A stretch of DNA of 30,071 nucleotides from an uncultured Atopobium sp. (GTDB taxonomy: Bacteria > Actinomycetota > Coriobacteriia > Coriobacteriales > Atopobiaceae), in assembly GCA_947252455.1 (NCBI GenBank), contig CAMXVQ010000011.1, positions 1-30,071 of the forward strand, given 5' to 3'. Below are positions 1 to 6,474 of this stretch, piece after piece. The notes under the pieces were generated by a model that worked only from the letters and a program-made list of their open reading frames with translations, was not told the DNA's origin and searched no databases. Made by a program: the position numbers and the translations under genes. Every line of letters starts with the position of its first letter. Position 1 is the stretch's first letter.

Positions 1-2
1 GT

Positions 3-185
3 TTACTTGCAACGTTAGAAAAACCTTTGGATACTAATGAATTTGAAAGTCATGTGGCAGGAATTGTTAATACTAACCCGTGTATAACTAAACTTTTGGG
101 TATAGGTACTGTTGGTGTGAGCTATACACCATCGGCATACGTGAGTGCTGCTGAATTTTCGTCTTTTCTTGCAGGTGATGAATAG
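3..185 (+). CDS. C-terminal end of an unidentified protein (partial)
   Basis: An open frame enters from the left edge and runs 60 codons to a TAG at 183-185. The residues visible include the stretches HVAGIVNTNPC and GIGTVGVSYTPSAYVSAAEF, which look like a folded, hydrophobic C-terminus rather than a chance frame. I do not recognise the family and the start lies outside the window. The next gene is 176 bp downstream with its own ribosome binding site, so an operon link is uncertain. The frame could still be chance, although its amino-acid composition is protein-like. Confidence 0.5.
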   Translation, partial: LLATLEKPLDTNEFESHVAGIVNTNPCITKLLGIGTVGVSYTPSAYVSAAEFSSFLAGDE

Positions 186-361
186 CGTCGCTTTTACAGC
201 GCTCTTTTGGCTCCTGTTCAATAAATTATATCTTTCTTCAATTTATTCCATATGGTTTCGTTATGATAAAACCATGCTTGCGCTGAATTTTCGCTATTAT
301 GAAAACATGTGTTATGGAAAAGCATCCTTTTAGATCATACACATAAGAGGGAGGTAGTGGT

Positions 362-1015
362 ATGTCGAAACGTGTACAAAAAACCAAACAAGACGTTAAT
401 CAAACTTCTGAAACCACCGATATTACGCCTGTTGAGCCAAAAACGTTGTCTGACACTGATCTTATGGAACTTCCTCTTAGTGAATCTACCGTTTTTAAAG
501 GTCTTATCTTTGATGTATCCAGAATGCAGGTAAAACTTCCGGATTCATCTGTGGCTCAGCGTGATATTGTTCACCATCCCGGCGCTGTTGCCGTTGTTGC
601 GCTTACCGATACAGGGTCAATTTGTCTGGTAAAACAGTATCGACCTTCGCTCGATAGAATAACTGTTGAAATACCTGCAGGTAAACTTGAGATTGGAGAA
701 GATCCTCTTGTTGCTGCACAAAGGGAACTGCTTGAAGAAACGGGTATAACCGCACAACGCATGGCGCTTCTTACAACCATTGCATCGGCGGTTGGGTTTT
801 CTGATGAATTAGTTCATATTTATATGGCAACGGGCCTTACTCAAGGAACACCTCAACCCGATCAGGGCGAATTTGTGCACACAGAATTTGTTCCTTTAAA
901 TGAATTTATCAACACTGTGTTAGACGGTAGAATAGAAGACGCAAAAACAGTTGTCGGTGCGCTTATCTGTGACGCTGTTTCTCATCGTTTGACCTCGCAA
1001 AATACCGTTGAATAA
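362..1015 (+). CDS. Nudix hydrolase, ADP-ribose pyrophosphatase type
   Basis: A 217-residue cytoplasmic protein with a complete Nudix box at residues 107-129: G, five residues, E, seven residues, then RELLEETGI. This loop binds the divalent metals that hydrolyse nucleoside diphosphates linked to another group. The upstream KQYRPSLDR and VEIPAGKLE segments are typical of the ADP-ribose pyrophosphatase (NudF-like) branch, which clears ADP-ribose and similar sugar nucleotides; exact substrate is inferred. About 40 residues of low-complexity Thr/Glu/Pro sequence precede the fold. The start is set by a GGGAGG site 7 bp before the ATG. A membrane-protein gene follows after 35 bp, so the two are probably co-transcribed. 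Confidence 0.9.
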   Translation: MSKRVQKTKQDVNQTSETTDITPVEPKTLSDTDLMELPLSESTVFKGLIFDVSRMQVKLPDSSVAQRDIVHHPGAVAVVALTDTGSICLVKQYRPSLDRITVEIPAGKLEIGEDPLVAAQRELLEETGITAQRMALLTTIASAVGFSDELVHIYMATGLTQGTPQPDQGEFVHTEFVPLNEFINTVLDGRIEDAKTVVGALICDAVSHRLTSQNTVE

Positions 1016-1050
1016 GCGGTACGGTTAATTGTAGTACGGAGAGATTTTGT

Positions 1051-2100
1051 ATGGCAAAAAAAAGAGAAATCGCACGTGTTCAGCGTCACGCTCTTAATGC
1101 CGAGCGTGCCGAAACTTTGTTTTCCACGGTGGATGAGACGGGTCATACGAATGCTGAGACGGCAAAAAAACAACGCGCTCACAGGCGCCGATTTGGAAAT
1201 ACGGTTGCTGTTGACCCTCTGTCAACTGATGACCCCTCGGGCTCTAATGTTGAACGCATTATTACTATAACTGCGGTTTCTTTTGTAGCAATTTTCTTTG
1301 TATTAGTTGTAGCTTCGCAGGTTGCGATAGCTGTTATCAGGCGTAATAGTACGGCAAATCTTGCAACAGAAGTCTCGGTTAAAGCTGTTGGATCGGCTAT
1401 GAGTGGGGGCGTTGAATGGGGTAACGGATTTACCCAGTTCCCCGAACGTTTCTCTGTTGAAGAGGCGGACGAAAACACGCATCGTATAGAAGTTACAGTT
1501 ACCGATACCACATCAAAGGATTATCTCGAAGTATTTGCTGGATCTCAAATTCAAGCCGCCGCACTTTCGATTAATGCATTGCTTAACCCTAATATTAATA
1601 CGGTAATTTATCATGTTCAGGTCTACTTTAATGAAAATAATAAGCTACAGCACTCTAACTTGTTTGGCATACTTCCACCTCAAGGTGCGCCTCGTACGCT
1701 TATGACATTTATTTGGACTAAGACAACAACAAATAATGGAGTTAGATTCCATTGCACCATTAAAGGTGTTGACAAAGAAATTGCCGACAAGCTTCGCGCT
1801 AATATAACGTCGTCGTTTACACCAAATACTATTATTGGGCAGGTATTGGGTACCTCGGATCAAGACATTGATACCAATTCCAAAGATGATGCATCATCAA
1901 GCTCAGCTGAAGATACATCATCCAAGAGCGATACGGCGTCCCCGTCAAGCAATCAAGACGGTAAAGCAGATAAGGATAATACGTCTGCAAAGTCTGATGC
2001 TAGCGGCACAAGTGATGACAAATCGCTTACCGATAAGGATGTTCCCGAAGGGTCAAGCGTTGCTATAGATAATTCAAATAGCGTAGGTACCAAAAAATAG
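1051..2100 (+). CDS. Single-pass membrane protein of unknown function with acidic Ser/Asp-rich tail
   Basis: 349 residues. A basic, hydrophilic N-terminus (about 1-68, with an RAHRRR cluster near 42-47) is followed by one strong membrane helix at about 70-95. Residues 100-258 then form a globular region that should lie outside the cell if the positive-inside rule holds. From about 260 to the end the protein is low-complexity, rich in Ser, Asp, Lys and Thr, resembling a wall-spanning or disordered linker, but with no sortase signal or second helix. A GGAGAG site lies upstream of the ATG. I do not recognise a family. It sits 35 bp behind the Nudix gene, probably in the same transcript. The globular part has an NTF2/conjugation-protein feel, but that is only an impression. 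Confidence 0.75.
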   Translation: MAKKREIARVQRHALNAERAETLFSTVDETGHTNAETAKKQRAHRRRFGNTVAVDPLSTDDPSGSNVERIITITAVSFVAIFFVLVVASQVAIAVIRRNSTANLATEVSVKAVGSAMSGGVEWGNGFTQFPERFSVEEADENTHRIEVTVTDTTSKDYLEVFAGSQIQAAALSINALLNPNINTVIYHVQVYFNENNKLQHSNLFGILPPQGAPRTLMTFIWTKTTTNNGVRFHCTIKGVDKEIADKLRANITSSFTPNTIIGQVLGTSDQDIDTNSKDDASSSSAEDTSSKSDTASPSSNQDGKADKDNTSAKSDASGTSDDKSLTDKDVPEGSSVAIDNSNSVGTKK

Positions 2101-2162
2101 TGATTGGAATGGTGAATACGCCTTTTTAAATAGCGAATTGTCTAAAGCGAACCTTTGAGCGT

Positions 2163-3092
2163 TTATAAGGTCATTTGTGTGACTTCGCCCAGCAGTGATT
2201 CAAAGCTTACGCCACGCATTTGCCAATCAGGCTGCATCTGAGTGATGCCAATAGCTTTGCATACAAATTCACCTGCAAATTCAGTAGCTTCTACGATGTT
2301 TTTACCATTCATGCAACACGCTAATACGCAACTTGCAAATAAATCTCCTGTACCATGTAGGCTCACTTGAATTTTTGCCTGTGCAATCTTGAGCACGTTA
2401 CCGTCTTTATCTGCTATAAAATTAATGATCTTTCCGTCTGATGTTTCGATGCCCTTTAAAATAATGTAATTTGCTTGATATGAACTCAGTGCATGAAGTA
2501 GTTTTTTAACAGAGTCTGGCGATGCATTTTGGCCTTCATAGGGTAAATCCGTTAAGATTGCGGCTTCGGTAAGATTTGGAGTAAGAATATCGGCGTTGTG
2601 TGCAAGGTCTTTCATAGCAGCACATAATTCTTGTGTATATGTTGGATAACGTTTTCCTCCGTCACCCATTACCGGATCTACCACGCGCAAAGCTTGGGGA
2701 AACATCGTGTAAAGCGTCTGTATTGCCTGTACTTGTTCGGCTGCTCCTAAAAATCCTGAATATATGGCATCTACCTCGACGTCTTCTTCTTTCCACGCGT
2801 TTAAATACGGCTTTAACATAGAAGTAGTGTCGTGCATATAAAAATGCTCGTATTTAGTATGTGCCGAAAAAAGTGAAGTGGGAACAGGGCAAACATCACA
2901 ACCTGCGGCTGAGAGAAGAGGAATTGCAACTCCTAAGGAGCATTTTCCATAACCGCATAAGTCGTGGACAGCTGCCACGCGAGGAATATAATGCTCTTTC
3001 TTTGAGAAAAGAGACGTAAACTTTTGTTGCATAGTATCTATAGTGCATAGCATGTAATCTGATTCGCGATACATGTTCTCTGTGTTGCTCAT
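2163..3092 (-). CDS. Pyridoxal/pyridoxamine kinase-like protein (ribokinase superfamily)
   Basis: 309 residues. The sequence has the PfkB/ribokinase-type vitamin kinase pattern: an N-terminal AAVHDLCGYGKCSL segment (pyridoxal-kinase-like substrate region), VVDPVMGDGG in the middle, ILTPNLTEA, and near the C-terminus HGTGDLFAS, where GTGD forms the anion hole and supplies the catalytic Asp. This family phosphorylates pyridoxal or pyridoxamine with ATP in B6 salvage; hydroxymethylpyrimidine kinases are close relatives, so the substrate is not certain. The chosen ATG has AAGGAGC a few bases upstream on the minus strand; a methionine 20 residues in is an alternative. It is convergent with the membrane-protein gene, whose stop is 62 bp away. 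Confidence 0.85.
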   Translation of the reverse strand: MSNTENMYRESDYMLCTIDTMQQKFTSLFSKKEHYIPRVAAVHDLCGYGKCSLGVAIPLLSAAGCDVCPVPTSLFSAHTKYEHFYMHDTTSMLKPYLNAWKEEDVEVDAIYSGFLGAAEQVQAIQTLYTMFPQALRVVDPVMGDGGKRYPTYTQELCAAMKDLAHNADILTPNLTEAAILTDLPYEGQNASPDSVKKLLHALSSYQANYIILKGIETSDGKIINFIADKDGNVLKIAQAKIQVSLHGTGDLFASCVLACCMNGKNIVEATEFAGEFVCKAIGITQMQPDWQMRGVSFESLLGEVTQMTL

Positions 3093-3396
3093 CTGCGCTC
3101 CTTATTAATACGTATGTTCCATTAGGCATGATGCTCAAAATCATCTTAACTACTTTATAGTATAAGGGTTAATTCTAAAAAATGCATGATACTTAAGTTC
3201 ATATGAGCTGAAACTTATCAGACTTAAAAATAGGGATAAAAGTAATTGTCTATCATGTATTGTGCCTACCACACAATTCGTCTCAACAGTTGTATCAATA
3301 TAGATACTATCTAGCGTTTTGTAATTCTCATAGCTACGCTTTTCTCCTCTATATACAACATCTCTATCTGATCGGTGCTTTTTCTTGGTCTATATC

Positions 3397-3425
3397 TTGC
3401 TTTTTGTGTAATGAATAAGTATAAA
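3397..3425 (+). promoter_or_regulatory. Predicted promoter inside repeat copy 1
   Basis: TTGCTT at 3397-3402 and TATAAA at 3420-3425 are spaced by 17 bp, a good sigma-70-type match pointing toward the wall-binding gene. The start of transcription would fall near 3432, at the edge of the dyad that follows. The same promoter is repeated at 5197-5225. Predicted from sequence only. Confidence 0.5.
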
Positions 3426-3426
3426 G

Positions 3427-3463
3427 TTTTAAGACTAAGAGGTACGCGTTCGACTAAGTCTTA
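3427..3463. promoter_or_regulatory. Dyad with repeated GACTAAG motifs, operator-like
   Basis: TTTTAAGACT at 3427-3436 is mirrored by AGTCTTA at 3457-3463. The heptamer GACTAAG occurs at 3433 and 3452, and again at 3482 outside the repeat. Placed directly downstream of the predicted -10 box, this is where a repressor site or leader hairpin would sit. Its function is inferred. Confidence 0.35.
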
Positions 3464-3570
3464 GAATCTGGTGTAGTGTTTGACTAAGTGTTCTACTAAC
3501 CTTTGAAATTAACGCACCATAAACGTACTGGAAATTACGCTACAACTCTAAACATAATTACCAATAAAAA

Positions 3571-3598
3571 TTGCTTTTTTTTATATATGGCATATACT
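3571..3598 (+). promoter_or_regulatory. Predicted second promoter of the wall-binding gene
   Basis: TTGCTT at 3571-3576 and TATACT at 3593-3598 with a 16-bp spacer, followed by a short leader and an AAAGGAGG ribosome binding site before the ATG at 3631. It lies outside the 298-bp repeat, so the gene may have two promoters. Confidence 0.45.
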
Positions 3599-3630
3599 AT
3601 GTGTAAACATAAAGCAACAAAGGAGGTTTT

Positions 3631-4863
3631 ATGAATGGTTTCTTTAGGCAACAACACGCACGTAAATGCTTGTTCCTTCCTTTAAGTTGTGCTTTTGGAT
3701 TAGGCATTGTTTATGCTGTGTCTCAAGCTAATGTAGCTCTAGCTCAAACTAAGGGTTGGGTTCGCGATGGTATATCTTGGAAATATCAAATTTCTGAGAA
3801 TTCCTATGCAAAACAATGGTTTAAAACCCCCGATGGTAGATGGTGGTACTTCGATAAGGACTACAAATTAGTGACTGGTAAAGTAACTGATAAGGGTTAC
3901 GATTACTGGATGGATGTCTCTTCTGGACTTGTTTATAACGCGTGGATTAGGAATGATGACGGTTCATGGATGCTTACCGATCAAAGTGGTTGTCTTACTA
4001 AAGGTTGGTATAAAACAGCTAACGATAAATGGTGGTATTTTGGTAATGATCATAAGTTACTTTGCGGTAAAGTAACTGATAAGGGTTACGATTACTGGAT
4101 TGATCCTTCAAGAGGTCTGGTTCATGATTCCTGGGTACAGGACACAAAAGGTATTTGGATGCATACTGACAAATGGGGATGTCTCGTTAAGGGTTGGTAT
4201 CATTCGGCTAACGATAAATGGTGGTACTTCGATAAGGACTACAAATTAGTGGCTGGTAAAGTAACTGATAAGGGTTATAGCTATTGGATTGATTATTCGA
4301 ACGGTCTTACTTACAACGCCTGGGTGCAAGATGAGGACAAAAAATGGATGCATACAGACGAGTCTGGATGTCTTGTTAAAGGTTGGTACAAAACGCCTAA
4401 TGGCAAGTGGTGGTACTTCGATAAGGACTACAAATTAGTGACTGGTAAAGTAACTGATAAGGGTTACGATTACTGGATTGATCCTTCAAGAGGCCTTGTT
4501 TATGACACGTGGGTAAAAAATGACCAGGATCAATGGATGTTTACTGATCGGTCTGGGTGTCTACTTAAAGGTTGGCTTGAAGTTCCCGATGGTAGAAAAT
4601 GGTTTTTCAAAGATGATCATACAATGGTTTTGGGTGAAGTCTTAATTGGTGATGAGATCTGCCGATTCACTGCTGATGATGGATTAATTTCGCGTAAAAG
4701 TAAGCCCGAGTCGCCTTCTTCAGATTCTAAGAGCAAACCAGATAGCACTAAGAAATCTGACTCGGCAACTGATGGTAAAGAGTCTAAAAAAGATTCTGCT
4801 AATGAGAAGCAAACTACATCAGAGAGTAAGCAAACAGACGTGAAAGATAAAGAAGAAAAATAG
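3631..4863 (+). CDS. Secreted cell-wall-binding repeat protein
   Basis: 410 residues. A basic start and hydrophobic core (about 12-37) end at ALA|Q near residue 38, a clear signal peptide. The mature protein is almost entirely repeats of about 63 residues built around KGWYKT, WWYFDKDYKLV, GKVTDKGYDYW and GLVYNAW, the aromatic Gly/Trp/Tyr style of choline- and glucan-binding (CW_binding/Choline_bind) modules, which attach proteins non-covalently to wall polymers. Each unit has one Cys in a GCL motif. About 50 Ser/Lys/Asp-rich residues close the protein, with no LPXTG-like signal or membrane tail. No catalytic domain is present, so it may be an adhesin, a decoy or a wall-structural protein. The AAAGGAGG site fixes the start. 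The gene sits between the two copies of the 298-bp repeat. Confidence 0.85.
   Translation: MNGFFRQQHARKCLFLPLSCAFGLGIVYAVSQANVALAQTKGWVRDGISWKYQISENSYAKQWFKTPDGRWWYFDKDYKLVTGKVTDKGYDYWMDVSSGLVYNAWIRNDDGSWMLTDQSGCLTKGWYKTANDKWWYFGNDHKLLCGKVTDKGYDYWIDPSRGLVHDSWVQDTKGIWMHTDKWGCLVKGWYHSANDKWWYFDKDYKLVAGKVTDKGYSYWIDYSNGLTYNAWVQDEDKKWMHTDESGCLVKGWYKTPNGKWWYFDKDYKLVTGKVTDKGYDYWIDPSRGLVYDTWVKNDQDQWMFTDRSGCLLKGWLEVPDGRKWFFKDDHTMVLGEVLIGDEICRFTADDGLISRKSKPESPSSDSKSKPDSTKKSDSATDGKESKKDSANEKQTTSESKQTDVKDKEEK
3841..4596 (+). repeat. Four in-gene tandem units of 189 bp
   Basis: The TGGTGG codon pair starting each unit recurs at 3841, 4030, 4219 and 4408, a period of exactly 189 bp (63 codons); a fifth, degenerate unit starts at 4597. 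About 60 bp after each start is nearly identical between units 1, 3 and 4, while the rest of each unit has diverged more, which suggests gene conversion or recent expansion of the core block. Confidence 0.9.
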
Positions 4864-4914
4864 TTTAATGTTGAGTTATTTTTAACTTTGTCCCATTCAT
4901 AGTGAAAAAACCAA

Positions 4915-4957
4915 AACTGGTGTTATCGTAATTTTCTTTTTTACGATGGCACCAGTT
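4915..4957 (+). terminator. Long hairpin after the wall-binding gene
   Basis: The arms at 4915-4931 and 4941-4957 pair over 17 bp, two of them G-T, around a 9-base T-rich loop. An A-run lies just before it; on the plus strand no T-run follows, while read on the minus strand a T-run follows. It probably ends or stabilises the wall-binding transcript. Confidence 0.55.
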
Positions 4958-4965
4958 CCTTAGGT

Positions 4966-5263
4966 GGGTTAATTCTAAAAAATGCATGATACTTAAGTTC
5001 ATATGAGCTGAAACTTATCAGACTTAAAAATAGGGATAAAAGTAATTGTCTATCATGTATTGTGCCTACCACACAATTCGTCTCAACAGTTGTATCAATA
5101 TAGATACTATCTAGCGTTTTGTAATTCTCATAGCTACGCTTTTCTCCTCTATATACAACATCTCTATCTGATCGGTGCTTTTTCTTGGTCTATATCTTGC
5201 TTTTTGTGTAATGAATAAGTATAAAGTTTTAAGACTAAGAGGTACGCGTTCGACTAAGTCTTA
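4966..5263. repeat. 298-bp direct repeat, copy 2
   Basis: Identical to 3166-3463 with the same orientation. It occupies the middle of the 605-bp gap between the wall-binding gene and the sortase gene, ending about 205 bp before the sortase start. Together the two copies bracket the wall-binding gene as a 1800-bp unit that homologous recombination could delete or amplify. Confidence 0.97.
5197..5225 (+). promoter_or_regulatory. Predicted promoter inside repeat copy 2
   Basis: The same TTGCTT and TATAAA boxes, spaced 17 bp, as in copy 1, here pointing toward the sortase gene. Predicted from sequence only. Confidence 0.5.
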
Positions 5264-5266
5264 AAA
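5227..5266. promoter_or_regulatory. Dyad after the copy 2 promoter, operator-like
   Basis: TTTTAAGACT at 5227-5236 pairs perfectly with AGTCTTAAAA at 5257-5266. The dyad is three bases longer than in copy 1 because the unique sequence beyond the repeat happens to extend it. GACTAAG occurs at 5233 and 5252, and ACTTAGT, its near reverse complement, near 5295. Confidence 0.35.
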
Positions 5267-5378
5267 GAATGTCTGTTTTATACTTTGTTTTTTTACTTAG
5301 TATTTAGCTTAAGTCTGAAAGTAACCGAATTAATATTTTTAGAACATAGATTGGTAACTGATTGATTTGGCTATAAAT

Positions 5379-5407
5379 TTCAACTTTTTTAAATAATGAG
5401 GTATAAT
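5379..5407 (+). promoter_or_regulatory. Possible promoter proximal to the sortase gene
   Basis: A perfect TATAAT at 5402-5407 has only a weak -35 candidate, TTCAAC at 5379-5384, at 17 bp spacing. The surrounding sequence is very AT-rich, so the match could be chance. Confidence 0.35.
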
Positions 5408-5468
5408 TTCAAGAGCAACAGAGGTTTAATACTCGAAATGAATTGTATTTCTATTAATGGGAGTCTAT

Positions 5469-6377
5469 ATGGGTAAACATAGTGTAAAATCATTCGACAA
5501 TCCTATAGATGCTACATGTGATCAATATGAGCTGACTGATGCAGAGCATCCAAATCGTTTATATAAATCGCATCATGATAAAACAACCAAACATAAAAAA
5601 AATATAGGGGATTTTGTATCAATATTTTTGATCGTAGCGGGCGTTGTTCTTATGCTTGCTGGTGGCATTTACTACGGCTATTCGCAATGGTGCTACTACG
5701 ATCAAAGCCAAAACAATAGTAAGTTAGCTCAATTTGCTACTATTCCCGACGCTCAAACTGATAGCGACGGCGATGAGACCAACGGAGCTCCTGAGGTTGA
5801 TTGGGCAGGTCTTAAGGCTATTAATCCTGAGGTTGTTGGATGGCTACAGATGCCCGGTACACCCGTTAATTATCCGGTGTATCACACAAATAATAATGAT
5901 CGATATCTTCGTCACAACGCCGAAGGAAATTGGTCAATCGGTGGTCAGGTTTTTATGGACTGCGATAATAAAGAGCCTGGTCTTGTAGACTATCAAACCG
6001 TTTTGTATGGACACCACCTTAAAGATGGCACCATGTTTTATCATTTCTTTTTACTAAATGACCAGGATAAATTTAACAAAACCAAGACAATTTGGTATGT
6101 AACTGAGCAAAAAGCATATGAGCTTGAGCCACTGTTTGTGTACTATACGCAGCCTGAGGATATTAATGTTCGTAAAGTTTCTTTTGCAAATGATCAGGAA
6201 TTTCACGAGTATCTTCAGCAACGCTTGCAAAAAGCGGTTACCAGGCGTTCTGATGCAGACCAAATTATTCCGCGCCTCAAACATGTTATGACCATGTCTA
6301 CTTGTAACTACTACGAAGGCTATGGCCGTTCCGAAACTGTTTGCGCACTTAAAAGCGAAATCAATCTAAAGCAATAA
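5469..6377 (+). CDS. Class B sortase
   Basis: 302 residues from this start. A hydrophilic N-terminus is followed by one membrane helix at about 51-70 and an extracellular transpeptidase domain. The catalytic set is visible: His in VLYGHHLKDGTMF (182), Cys in TMSTCNYYEG (279) and Arg in GRSE (287). The YGHxxKDG and STC patterns are those of class B sortases, which join a sorted surface protein to the peptidoglycan cross-bridge or build pili. No protein in the window shows a recognisable sorting signal. I start at 5469 because GGGAG lies 5 bp upstream; an ATG at 5457 is in frame but has no site of its own and overlaps that GGGAG. The gene follows repeat copy 2. Confidence 0.92.
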   Translation: MGKHSVKSFDNPIDATCDQYELTDAEHPNRLYKSHHDKTTKHKKNIGDFVSIFLIVAGVVLMLAGGIYYGYSQWCYYDQSQNNSKLAQFATIPDAQTDSDGDETNGAPEVDWAGLKAINPEVVGWLQMPGTPVNYPVYHTNNNDRYLRHNAEGNWSIGGQVFMDCDNKEPGLVDYQTVLYGHHLKDGTMFYHFFLLNDQDKFNKTKTIWYVTEQKAYELEPLFVYYTQPEDINVRKVSFANDQEFHEYLQQRLQKAVTRRSDADQIIPRLKHVMTMSTCNYYEGYGRSETVCALKSEINLKQ

Positions 6378-6410
6378 CGTTTTTACATCAAAGTTTGTTC
6401 TTAAAAGATG

Positions 6411-6442
6411 TGCGTGGATAAAATTATCCACGCATGTTTTTT
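6411..6442 (+). terminator. Rho-independent terminator after the sortase gene
   Basis: TGCGTGGATAA and TTATCCACGCA form an 11-bp perfect stem around a minimal loop, followed by TGTTTTTT. It lies 33 bp after the sortase stop and may also serve the convergent carboxypeptidase gene. Confidence 0.9.
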
Positions 6443-6474
6443 AGCTGCTCCTTTGTCATCTTTTCTGATATCTA

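Larger units (their letters stand above)
3166..3463. repeat. 298-bp direct repeat, copy 1
   Basis: This stretch is identical base for base to 4966-5263, exactly 1800 bp further on. Identity begins at GGGTTAATTC and ends at AAGTCTTA; the flanking bases differ immediately (A versus T before, G versus A after). No long frame, terminal inverted repeat or target duplication is visible, so it does not look like an insertion sequence. Inside are small hairpins (3259-3277, stem ATTGTG/CACAAT; 3292-3307, stem GTATC/GATAC) and, at the right end, a promoter and a dyad. It fills most of the 538-bp gap between the kinase gene and the wall-binding gene. Confidence 0.97.

Noticed and set aside
3292..3380. 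A tiny minus-strand reading frame in the repeat with a GAGGAG element upstream
   Set aside because: It encodes only six residues before a stop and the spacing to the ATG is too long; nothing else supports it.
3166..3463. The 298-bp repeat as an insertion sequence or MITE
   Set aside because: No terminal inverted repeats, no target duplication, no transposase frame; the ends are not mirror images.
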